From positions 1 through 64,000 of the forward strand of contig JADDOH010002637.1 in the NCBI GenBank assembly GCA_016648135.1: DNA of 64,000 nucleotides, given 5' to 3'. This document shows positions 13,701-25,700 of this stretch, in pieces. Below the pieces are notes generated by a model. It saw only the letters and a list, made by a program, of their open reading frames with translations, was not told the origin of the DNA and ran no database searches. Positions within the stretch are counted from its first letter, which is position 1; each line of letters starts with the position of its first letter. Source of the DNA: Agrypnia vestita (Eukaryota > Arthropoda > Insecta > Trichoptera > Phryganeidae). A program made the position numbers and the translations under genes.

Positions 13701-16700
13701 AATTACTCCAGTTTATTATAAAGATATGATTTGTTGCCGACTGAGCATACTACAGCCCGTCTATCTAATGCATAACCCGAGAATTGAAGAGTCCGGTGCG
13801 CCCAAGTGTCCCCAGTTTTATGCGCTCGCCTACCTCACCACTCCCGCGCTCTGGGCCGCAGGTGGTGAGCACACAAAAACACTACAGGATACGATAAAAT
13901 AAGTAAACATATTCAGCCATATTCAGAAAATATATCAGAAAGGTCTAAAACCAGGGTTCGAAAAAATCCGATTTTTATAATAAAAATTGGATTTTTTGAT
14001 ATATATCCGATATATATCAAAAATTTGATATATATCCAAACTTTTTTTCTCCTTTTTTGCACACGTCGATTGATACAAATTGATAATTAGGAATTTTTAA
14101 AATTTTATTTTGTATTATTATTTGATTATGATTGATTGATATATGAATTATTATTTATTAAATAAATGAATTGCATACTGGAAAAAGCTTATATATGCAA
14201 TTATTATATATAAGTCCTAAAAGTTGCTCTTTCTAATATAGTGTTATCGGTGTTTGTTTCGTTGTGTGAAATAAAAACCGGATTATATGAAACAAATTAA
14301 TTAATTATTTTTTAAAATACAACTATCGCCATCTATTAACATTCGCAGCAAGTTTTCTTGGATATATATCAAAAATAAAAATCGAGACATAAATATCGTG
14401 ATATATATCCTCGAACCCTGTCTAAAACGTTAACAAACGTTAAGTTGTTCAGTTAATTGTGAATAATGAGCTTTCTAATTAATTAAATTCATTAATTTCA
14501 AACCTGTCAAACTCAAAACGTCAACATTGGCGGCATTACAATGTTATACAATAACTGTCAAGATACAGAAATAGCAATATTGCTTGGTTCAGAATACAGT
14601 CAATTATTCCAAAAGTTGGTAGAAATCAGTTTGTTTCACACGTATCCACTAATTTCTTCTTCCAAAGAGTTAAAATATTAAATTAAAGACATTATTTTCA
14701 CCACATAGAAGTATGGAAATTTAAAAGCTTTCTTGAGATTTCTCTGTTTCTGAGTGTTGGGGTAACAATCACCAAATAATAGGTCAGTATGGCATTTAAT
14801 ACATTTTTTCTTTCCTATAAATGTGAATGCATCGTCTCGCACGCTGGGTACAGGCGCCTGAGCAGATGCACACTTTATTTCTGAGGTATCCGATTTCCTG
14901 GTTAATCAGAAAACGACTTTAGATGAAATAATTATTGCCTCTGTAGAAACATTCCTACATTGATTGTTGTACTGTTATATTTTGACAGATTGAGTGGCGC
15001 GGAGGAAGAAGCTGAAGTAGAAGAAGAAGGCAGCGATCTGGAGAAATACGATTCTATCCTGCAGCTGGTGGGGGCCTTGGGCCGCGCATCTCCTGCCGAT
15101 ACCCTCCCTCTGTTGTGCGGCATTCTCGAGAACAGAAGCGCCAGGTAACACATTTACATTTTTTACTTTATGACCATATTACTGCTTAGAATAATTTACT
15201 AAACTAATATTAACCCCATTCCACTCCAATGTCGAGTGGCACTCGACATTGTGTAATACGTCTCTTTGCAGACAATATTAAAATACGAGAATTTTTTTTC
15301 CCTTAAGTTTTTTAAACATTATTGAAAGACATTCTAGAATGACATAAGGACACTCGAGTATCTGCTATGGTCCTGTTTAGGGCTCCCAAAGCAAATCGCA
15401 GACCCACGGCCTCGGCAGATACGGAACAACGTCTCGATGAAACATTTAAAAATTTTTGAATTATTGGGGTTCGAATTAACGGGGTTTTACTGTACTTTTT
15501 TACTTTTTAAATACATATTGCTTTTCCTTAATTTGTTGAGTTTTATCAGATTTCAGTTTTGAAATGAAATGACGGCTAGTCCTCATTTACCTCCACTGTC
15601 TTCGTTGTAAAGCAATGACCAGATGGAGATATTTGATGGTTCTCAAACAGTAAGCTAAGCGTTTTTAGGCATATGATAACAGTCGTAAATGTGAGCGGTC
15701 ATTAAGCGAGGAGTGACTGTATTACATTATTTATCTTATGTTATTTTTTAGAATGCAAGAACTTTTACAAGCTGGAGAAGAAGGATTGACCTTGTGTAAT
15801 GTTTATGAGGATCTACATTGGACTCTGATGTTTGCAGGTACGTACCTATGAGAAATATTTTTTAATTAATTAAAATTGCCGTTGCTCTGTCCATTCCCTG
15901 GAAGTACTTAAACCCGGCGAAGACCTATGAATAATATTTTTTCATTAATTAAAATTGATGCGGGTAGATTGATATGGGTAGTTTACAAAAACTCGTAACG
16001 TTTATTTTTGAGTAAATCACAGACACAAAAAATAAATATAAATATTATTTTTTCTAAACTTAAAATAAGAAAAGGTAGAAGTATTATAAAAAAAACTTAT
16101 TCCATTTTCAAAATTAATATGATTTCCAAATTGTTATCAAATAAAATGAAAACATTGAAATTATGCTTTTTTAAATAAAATACTCTAAATTGGATTTTTT
16201 TTCAATATTTTAGTTAATTGAAAATTAAAACTAATAAGTAAATCCATTAATGCATCGCATATGTCATTGGTATTAATCATTAATCAAAATATATAATTCT
16301 CTATGTAACAATGTCCGTCACCAACGCTACCAGCTGGTTCAAATAATAATGTGATGTAATAAAGTAATGAGGTATAAGAAGCAAAAAAGCATAATTCTCT
16401 TTTTAATAATGTCCATTACTAAAGTTATTAAGACGCTACTCTAGATAGCGCTGTTCTCCCAGCCAACTGGCGGATGAAATATATAGTACGTCATTTTTGA
16501 TGGGTTATAGCTAGTTAAAATAAATCATATATACACAGGTATAATTGTGGTTCAATGGTTTCAAAATCTTATAATTAATTTTAATTAATAAGATAAACTT
16601 TTGTCACTTGTATCGGGCCCCGAATCCTCATCTAAATTTATATCAAATTGATTAAAGTCTGTGATCACCATATCGTGATCTTGCAGTCACCATATCTTAA

Positions 16701-19700
16701 CAAAGAAACAACCATTCCTTCTGGTTTGTGTCTTCTGGGTATTATGGTCTGGGTATTATGAAAGGTAAAAATACGGTATAATACCACAAACCAGAAGATA
16801 TAAAGATATAATACCGCTCCGCGTGACTGCCAGCGTGATACTGAAGTGGACAATGGAGAAGCTTTAAAAAAGAATACCACTACACAATTTACTTGTTACA
16901 GAGGGTATCACTCACACTAATGCAAGTGGCTTTCATAAAGTAAACGGACCCTACCTGAGGGTGAACAAAAATCCTACATCTCTGTCAATTTCCTGGAAGT
17001 ACTTCAACCCAGCGAGCGGCTGTAAAATTATCGTTATTTCCAAAGGAGTAAATTTTCTTCGAATTTTACTGCCGTAGACCCCATCCGGCAACAACACATA
17101 AACAATTATTCACTTGCATTTCTAATGCATCCCCACTGCTGCTGAAAAGATATGAAAGCTGTGCACTGGTACTATCAGCCATGTCAATTTGTTAGCAAGA
17201 CTTTGACAGCCCTCGCCTTCCTAAGAGGTGTCCGGGAGGTATTCCTGGCGAACATAGAGAATCATATCATCCTCGCAGTTGAGTGTTCTCCTGATGGACC
17301 GAGTCTGTACCAAGCTGAGCTTACGTGAAGCTCGAGTCTCATCGTGTGCACATCTCCGAAATGTCTCTCCACCTGAGATTTCATTGCTCTTGCCGTTGCG
17401 TTTTTGCCAGCAAGAGCTTTCACCGAATCTGCGAACTAGGATTACTAAGCTGAAATATGCATTTGCAGCCCTAATTGTGGACTTTTGTCTTTTATTATTT
17501 GTCTCTTTATTTGTTATAAAAAAATCTATGTGTAGCTGAAAAATTGTTAATCCACTAGCATTGGAACTTTTTAAACAAACCACATTGAATTGCTGTATCT
17601 TAGCTTTTAAAGAGAGTATGTATTTTTGCGCATACACAATTATATTACACCCTTTTATAGCCGAGTTCAAGTGTCAGACTACATTTGGGTGTTATATGGT
17701 GCAGGCCACGTGATGACAATGGAGGGAGATGGAGACGGGGAGGGTGAGACTCCGACAGTGCCCGGGGAGCTGGTGCGTTACAGTTCCGGGGCGGGCGGGG
17801 ATGTGCAGGCATCCCTGCGGCTGCTGGACGCTACGGAGGCTGCCCCGGAGCCCGCCGACCTACAGTCTGCCCACCAGATGGTTAGGTGCGTATGATAAAT
17901 CTCATGATCACTTTTCATTTTAAATAAAATTGGTTTCCTGCAGTAGCGTTAAATTTTTTTTGAATGCCTTCATGATTTGGTACTTAGTCAATAAAGATTT
18001 TATTTCTGAATGTATTGCTGTGAACGTGTTATACGTCTTTTTCTAATCGCACTGTAAAATCTAAATCTATATATTAATAATTCACTCAGACAAAACGCAC
18101 CATCACAAGGCACAGATTTTTATGACTATTCGAAGCATTAGTTGGCTGGTTGTAAAAAACAAAATTGATTTGTTTACTAAGTAATGGATAGTTAGTATGC
18201 GTCTGTCCTGATGAAGATACAGTGGTATCGAAACCGGTAGACATAGAGTTACTCCAAGTGGTCAATACAGTTATTTAATTAATTATTAGTTATGTCCAAC
18301 CACAAAGTTAACGCTACAAACATCAAAAATATTAAGGCTATTCATTAAATTGCACTATTTCACGATATATCATTCATATGTGAATACTTTATTACCGCTG
18401 GAAATGTTTTATATATCGCTTGTAGAATATTTAATTCTCTCACTTAGGTAGTAAGTAGGTACTCACCCGATTATTTCGCTAGTATCTATAGCTCCGAAAT
18501 TCATGACTGGGCTTTGGCTCGCGACTCACTTTGCACTGAACGAACTGTCGAAATAAACTCCTCCGACGTGGTATTGCTTTATATACACAATCACGTTGGT
18601 TTCGAACCTCTTAGATTATTCTATTCCTTTCTATTGTTTAGGAGAAGGTTCCCGTCGCTTCTAGGTTGTTCTAGGCCTTTCGTCGAATATTGTTATATAT
18701 AACTAACTCTAGATTGCTACAGCCTGTTCTCGATCCTTCGAGAGTATTGTGACATATTACAAAGGATTCGGACAGTATCTTCTGCTTTCCATTTCGTTAT
18801 AATGTATATGTGAACTGTTATTGGGCTGGGTTGATTATGCAAGGGCTTGAAAATAAATATTCACATGGTATAAACATAAAAATTTGTACAATTTATTCAG
18901 GCTGACATCTGGTGTGCTGCGTCTGTGTTGGTGGTGCGGCTGGGGTGCCGGCCGCTGGTTGGGCTCCCCCGCCCTGGCCGCTGATTGCTTATGGCTGGGT
19001 CGACGTCTGCTGCGTGCCTATGCACCGGGGGGCCCCTGTCTGCCGCGAGGGGTGGGGGCTGCGGCAGCTGCCGGTGCGGGGGCTCTGCTGCGAGCGCTGC
19101 AGGGCGAGCCGCAGGTGGCGCGCAGGGCAGTGGCACTGCTTGTCACAGTCGCTACAAACAAGCAACAGTGAGTCCATTTGTAATATTATTATTTTTATTA
19201 CCGTACATACTCAAATATTTACATACAAAATAAGGTGATCGTAGTATACTTTGAAGTTAAGGATTTATTGTCTCAAAATGGTAATAAATCCCCAGTATAT
19301 ACAATACTTTTCTTATCAATTGTTAGGGAGGTGGCTTCAGTTTTAGATTCTAATTCTCTTACATAACTTTTTTAAGTTTCATACTCATTTTTATTCTAAG
19401 CTAGTTAAATATGAGTTACTTCCTTTTTGATCAGATTTAATGTGAAATACTTAGGCAGTACTATTAAAAAATGAAACTGTGATTAATTTGTTTTATTTTA
19501 TTATTCCATTACACAATAGTGATGGTATTTTAATCGGTGACGTGCTAACCGTGTATTATTTTTATTTGTATCTGATTGCGTCGATGACTGGGAACTAATT
19601 TTTCTTGGGAATTCAATTTTTTTTGGAATACTTTCTCGTACATTGAGATTTGATAGCGAATGTGCTTCTGGACAATTTTCTTCTAATTCTTCAATCTTAA

Positions 19701-22700
19701 CTAAAAAACTGGAAAAATTCAAATACTTAAAATATACGTAAATGTTCATCTCCTTTCATATGATGATGTGAAAGTAGTTAAAAATGTACTTTTGACTCTT
19801 TGAACCCTCATAAAACAATCTTAACGGCGCTCTGACCCCGAGCTCCTGAGCAATTTTCGATCAAAAAAGGATATTTGACAATAAAAAGGAATTTAAAAAA
19901 AAATATTTTGCTATGTTATTTTCTGTTTGTGTAACCATTTATCTTCTATTGTAGTAGATTTTTTCGGTACCAAGTTGTGCTTCGGCATGATAAATAAATA
20001 ATATGTTATAAATAATAAATAAAATATTTGATTTCAACAATAAGTATGCCCGACGAACTAATAGCACCCACAAACTTATCGGAATATATGTAAAATTGTA
20101 TAATGTTGAGACTGTATAATGATGATGAGATAAGAAAACACAAGCAAACAGAACTCTATCACACTGTGCGCAGACACAAACAAGTTCATCCACACATTCC
20201 CTCCACTGCCCCTCACTTACACTCGCTAGTCGTAACATCATTGACCCACTATTTTTTTCCTTGTACTGCTATACCAGCCTATTGGGTAATGGTGGTAGAT
20301 GTCGGGGTCGTTAAACCAGCCCACCAACCAACCCAACCCAACCAGCAGTATATATGTATCGATTGTTTAGGCCTGTTTACCTTGTTTTACCTGGTTTACC
20401 TGGTTGTACTCAATAAAACATGAATTGATTTTTTTTAATTCACATTTTATTCAAAGTACTAATAATTATCAGTAATCATAATTATCAACAGTAGTTAACT
20501 AAACACATGTTCACATGATCATGTAATCTATTTTGAACTTTACCTAATTTTTATTAAATCCAAGGAATACGAAATTGTATATATTAAACATACTTTTCAG
20601 GATAACAGATATCCAAAACTGCTCTGCCCTGTGGGAGGCCGTCCGCTGGGGGGTCGGAGCCGGGGGTGCGGGCATGTCCGGCGTGGCCAGACGCGGGCTG
20701 GCTAGAGCGGGTGCTCTCGCCCTAGCGCAGATGCCAGCAGGCCCTGAGCGCCCCGCACGCCTGCACGAGTTAGTTCGCCCAGCGAGTGAGGCACTGGGTG
20801 CCCCTGCCGAGTCGCCTGCTCTGGCGCACGCCCTCGATGTGTACGCCGGTCTCGCAGACGGCGTTCAGGTGATTTAAAAATTAATCATTCAATTAATCAG
20901 GATGCTAATAGTTAGCAATATCAATTAAAGGCACATTTATATCAATTAAAATGCGGTTGTTCAGGATCCCACATCTGTTTTTTTACATTTTAGCAAAGGT
21001 TTGATAAAATAATGGATGTGATAGAGTGTAATAGAATAATAATTGTAGATGAATTACGGATGTGAGACCCTTGGTACTCATTCACTATGGCTACTGATTT
21101 CTCTACTGATGAAAGAAAAGTTGTGACAACGGTGGGGTTCTGCAGAAAATTTATGAATGTGTCTTTGTCAGATATTTTTGCTGTATTTTTATTTAGAACA
21201 CCACATAAAATACATACAAACATAGAAAACCAGATTCACATCAATGAAAAAACAATCAGCAGAACCACTTATATGGGATTCAAGTAAGTACATTTTTCTG
21301 GACGTGTGGACTACTGCAATGGTGTCTACGCTGGCCTAGCGATGTTTCAGCTCGATAGACTACAATCTATTCTAAACACTGCAGCACGGATAATATTAGG
21401 TCCTTACATATGAAATTGACGTTTAGTATGGGAGGAACATAAAGCCGATTTTTTTTTATTATAATATATTTATTTAATCAAAGTATGTACCATTGCTATC
21501 TATGCACTTTTGCCATCTCATAGGTAGTTCATCGATCCCTTTACTAAAAAAACCATTCGGACGGGAATCAATAAAATCTTTGAAGGCGGTTTGGACTGCC
21601 CCATGGGAGTTGAATTTTTTCCTTTGCAAGAAGTTATCCAAATTTCGAAAAAAATGGTAATCTGTTGGGGCAAGGTCCGGAGGTACGGTGGATGTCTTAG
21701 ACATTCCAATTGAAGCTCCTCTAATTTGGTAGCCGTCTGTTGTGCAGTGTGTGGTCTAGCGTTATCATGAAGCAGCAGTGGCCTAGAGCGATTAACCAGC
21801 CTCGGTTGTTTAGCAGCTAGCTTTTCCATCATGGTTTGCAGTTGCTGACAATAGACATCTGCCGTAATCGTCTGGCCAGATTTAAGAAGCTGTAGTGAAC
21901 GACACCAGCACTAGTCCACCAAACGCTCACAAGTAACTTTTTTGGAGTCAATTTTCGTTGGGGCATGGTTTGGCTGGTTCGACAGGGTTCAGCCATTGCG
22001 ATGAGCGCTTCCGATTATCGTACAGGATCCACTTTTCATCACAGGTAATGATTCGATTTAAAATCCCTTCATTATTGTGACGGTTGAGTAATGCAACGCA
22101 GCAGTCAACGCGCGTTTGTTGATTTGCTTCACTCAATTCGTGAGGTACCCACCATTCAAGCTTTTTCACCTTACCAATTTGCTTCATGTGGATTAAAACA
22201 GTTTTATCACTAACATCGCAGCCTGCAGCTAACTCGGATGTGGTTTGCGATGGATCCGCTTCCACAATAGCCTTCAATTCTTCATTATCAACTTTGGTCT
22301 CCGGCCGTCCACGGGGCTTGTTCTGCAGGTCGAAATTTCCAGAACGAAAACGTTGGAACCAAAAACGCACTGTGTTTTCTTTTGCGGCACCGTCGCCATA
22401 CACATCATTAATCCTTCGAGCCTTTTCTGCAGCACTGATGCCACGGTGGAACTCGTACTCGTAAATAACGCGATATTTCAAGTTTTTCATTTTGTAAACT
22501 GAGTGACGCAAAGAAAAAAACAATTGAGGAAAAACCAAATGAATTATAATTTTCAAAACACAAATACATGAGTAAATAGTTGTATAAATTTGGATTTGGA
22601 ATTCCTAACCAAAGAGAAGATATTTGAGATCAAATTTGCCAGTACGGCAAAACGTCAATTTCATATGTAAGGACCTAATATATGGAACGTCAAAATTCTG

Positions 22701-25700
22701 GCACATAACATCCCTTCTGCGAGAATTGCACTGACTTCGTTTTCCTGAGAGAGTAGAGTTCAAACTGTGTTGGTTGATGTACAAGGCAACTTATAACATG
22801 GCGCCTCTGTATCTTCAGGATCTCTGTATTCCAGACAACATAAATGGAAGACATCAAACTCTCAGGTCAGCATCTACTTCAGCGGTGGGAAGGGTTGTGG
22901 AACTGGCAAGTCAGTTCCAGAAAACTAGGTTCAGCGAACGGGCATTTGTGGCGGAGTGCCCCAATGCGTGGAACTCTTTGCCGTCCCTAATAAGAAACAC
23001 GGATTCACAGACTCTATTTAAGAAAATACTTAAAATGCACCTGTTTACAGAATCTTTCCCAGAATATTTTTAATACATATTCGTTGTTTCCTTTTTTACG
23101 ATTTTATGTTTTGAGCTGTTTTCCTTCTCTTTTTCATTTTATGTAAGAGTTTTTTCTGTGTAAAGCGCCCTCCAGGTGAAATTTTCACAAAAATGGCGCT
23201 ATATAAATAATTCAATATTATTATTATTAATATTTTCTGATGTAATATAATACACACAGCATTCGCAGCATATAATGTCAACACCACATCTCGAAGGCGT
23301 GGAACATATTTCTTTCTTTTCTACTCAGGGTCCAAGTTTGGATTCCACATAGAGCTACAGAGAACACCAGGGCCTTAACCAGTCGGACTTTGACATTTTT
23401 TTGTGATGGAGTCATTCTTCAAAGTTTTGATCAGAAGGAGATAGCAGACTCGATACCACATCATTTTTCCTTCGGACTTGGCGTTCGCACTCTCCGGTTT
23501 TTTAAATGAGAGATCTCAGCATTTGATCGATTTCAAGATCCAGCACCAAGCTCTATCTTATGGATAAGTTCTGTCATTTAATCTTCACAGATCACAATCA
23601 ATGTGGTATCATCTGGAAATCGAAGTTGAAACATTTCCTTCCCATTTGTTCAGTGCCCTCCTCATTATGTATTCTCTATATTGAAGAGATCAGGAGATGA
23701 TGCACAGCCTTATCAGACTTCTTTGTACACTGTGAAGGGTCTCAATGAGGATTTATTAACCTTAAGTTGTGATATTGTGTACATAACTTATATTTTCTCA
23801 TGACTTGCCAAAATTAAGATGGAATGACAATGTCCTCAAAGACATCTCTGCCTTGGAGCTTCAGAACTGGAGAGAGCTAGCACTAAACCGAGATGAGGGG
23901 AGGAAGATCCTTGAGGAGGCCAAGACCCACCAAGGGTTGTAGTGCCAAGAGTGATGATGCCAAAGACATTCTGCCGTTTAACACAGTCAAATACCTTTGT
24001 TTGAAACTCTTAATCTTTTGAGCTTGTGATATGAGTGCTACAGTTCTATATTTCCCACACTTTGTGGGCAGAAATAAAAACAGATTCTGTTTCATGTTAC
24101 ATGTGAATATTCCTATGGTGGTTTGGCTCCCAATAATTATTTTGCTTTTTTTTGAGTTATGAAGGTCTTCTTGTTTTATGTAATCACTTTATTTACTCGG
24201 AATAGCTCTACAATAGACTGGCCAAACCACTGTTTCTGATTTTTCAGCCATGATGTTCTCCTTTTTCTAGGACCACGACATCTGGCAATCTTGTCCTGCA
24301 TTGTGAGATGCGTGATCTTGTAATACACTGGATGCCTCATCATATGAGATATTGAAGTTTCCGGATTTTATTGTTTTAATTATTTATTTTTTCTTATTCA
24401 CCTCTACCATAACATCTACATTCGTACCTCTGTCCATCCAGCTTATTTTGAGTATTCTTCTGTAGATCCACATCTCAAATGCTTCGAGTCGCCTAATCAG
24501 TTCTCAGTAAGTGTCCATGCTTCCATTCCATAAAATAATATGGAGATCATGTAGTATCTGACCATTCATACTCGTAATCCAAATTTGATGTCATGACTGC
24601 AGAATATATTTTTTATTAAATAAAGGTTACACAAGCTTGTTCAATGCGGTATTTGATTTCAACAGAATGATTCCAACTTTCATCAAGTGTACAATACTTT
24701 GTAACTTCTCTAATTGTGTTCCAGCAATATGAAGACTCATTGGTGCTAATTGCTAGGATGGTAATTGCTTTTTAAAAAGCTTTGCATTTACCTTATTTAC
24801 GTATTATCTTTCAGTCAGGAACTGCAGAATGCATCTGGGAATGCATCCGTCCCTGCCTGAGTGTATGTGCTTCGTTGGCCGGAAGTGTCTCAGCCAGATC
24901 TGGTGGGGCCCTGGCAGCTGCGCTTCGTACTGTGGCAGCTGCTGCCACGCGTCTGCCTGCGTTGCTGGCCGGTTCACCAGCCTGTCCCGCGTTGCTAGTC
25001 GCACTGGCCGAGCCTCTGGACAATCACTCCGCTCTGCCCGAGCCACAGATTGGACGAAATGGTGATACTAGTGCTGAAGATGAATTTTGCGAGGTGAGAA
25101 ATAAGTAAAGATTTGTGGGCCTTTTCTTAAATAATCTTATTTATACCCAGATTACCCTTTGTGTTTGAATTATGTTTATTTTATTATTTAAGAGATTGAA
25201 TTTCCTTTATTCTATTTTTCCCCACCTCACTCATAGGTGTGAAAAAATTGTATAATTTTGATTTGCGCGGCAATGTCGACGCGGCTTTGTCGTTGCAGCA
25301 TTGTTTTGTGCGGGATGGTTTTGCGCAGCTGTTATTGCGGCTTTGTTGGCGCGGCTTTTGTTGGGGTGCCTAAAAAGTTATCACCAGTTTTATACTTTCT
25401 CTATGGTTCTGAGTGCATCTACATAATTTGTTTTTCTTTCCAGGAGCTGTCGCTGGTACTGGAGATAGGTAGTGGTATAGTGGGTGCGGGGTGGTTGCAA
25501 GAGGCGGGGGCTGAAGGAGCGGGCCGCGAGGCTGCTCTCAGAGTAGCCCGGTGTGCCCTGCCTCGCCTTGCACCACCCTCCCCACACCTGCGGCGTCCCG
25601 CCCTGGCCCACCAGTATTATCGCCTGCTGCAGGATCTAGGGGCTAGAACTGTGAGTAGTACACTTTTCAAAATGTAGTAGTCTTTTGATCACATTCTAAT

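Larger units (their letters stand above)
12295..14988 (+). other. XPO4 intron 5
   Basis: 2.7 kb containing a 5'-truncated LINE on the opposite strand (12711-13480) and a hAT-type MITE (13952-14420). The rest is AT-rich without visible genes. Confidence 0.8.
21293..23230 (+). mobile_element. CR1-like LINE 3' part, split by mariner
   Basis: The left piece (21293-21395) encodes LDYCNGVY-type C-terminal reverse-transcriptase sequence. It resumes after the mariner with LMYKATYNMAPLYLQDLCIP and AFVAECPNAWNSLPSLIRN. The 3' end (GCGCCCTCCAGGTGAAATTT, GGCGCTATATAAATAATTC) runs into an ATT-rich microsatellite tail at about 23215. A second copy of the same 3' end is at 48590-48695. Confidence 0.8.
20869..24814 (+). 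other. XPO4 intron 10, nested mobile elements
   Basis: 3.9 kb, the largest intron. It carries a CR1-like LINE 3' part (21293-23230) split by a mariner (21396-22678), then an antisense LINE remnant (about 23280-24770). Confidence 0.85.

Noticed and set aside
17221..17670. Antisense 149-codon ORF in XPO4 intron 7 as a gene
   Set aside because: No recognised motif, no splice context, and the N-terminal half has AT-biased composition; noted only as an unexplained ORF.
18897..19238. Several overlapping ORFs on both strands at XPO4 exon 9
   Set aside because: They are shadows caused by high GC. Only the frame fixed by the splice phases of neighbouring exons is kept.
25258..25443. Extension of XPO4 exon 12 upstream, since the frame stays open
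   Set aside because: A good acceptor (tctttccag) stands at 25443, exon 11 already joins smoothly to it, and the extra sequence is a minisatellite.
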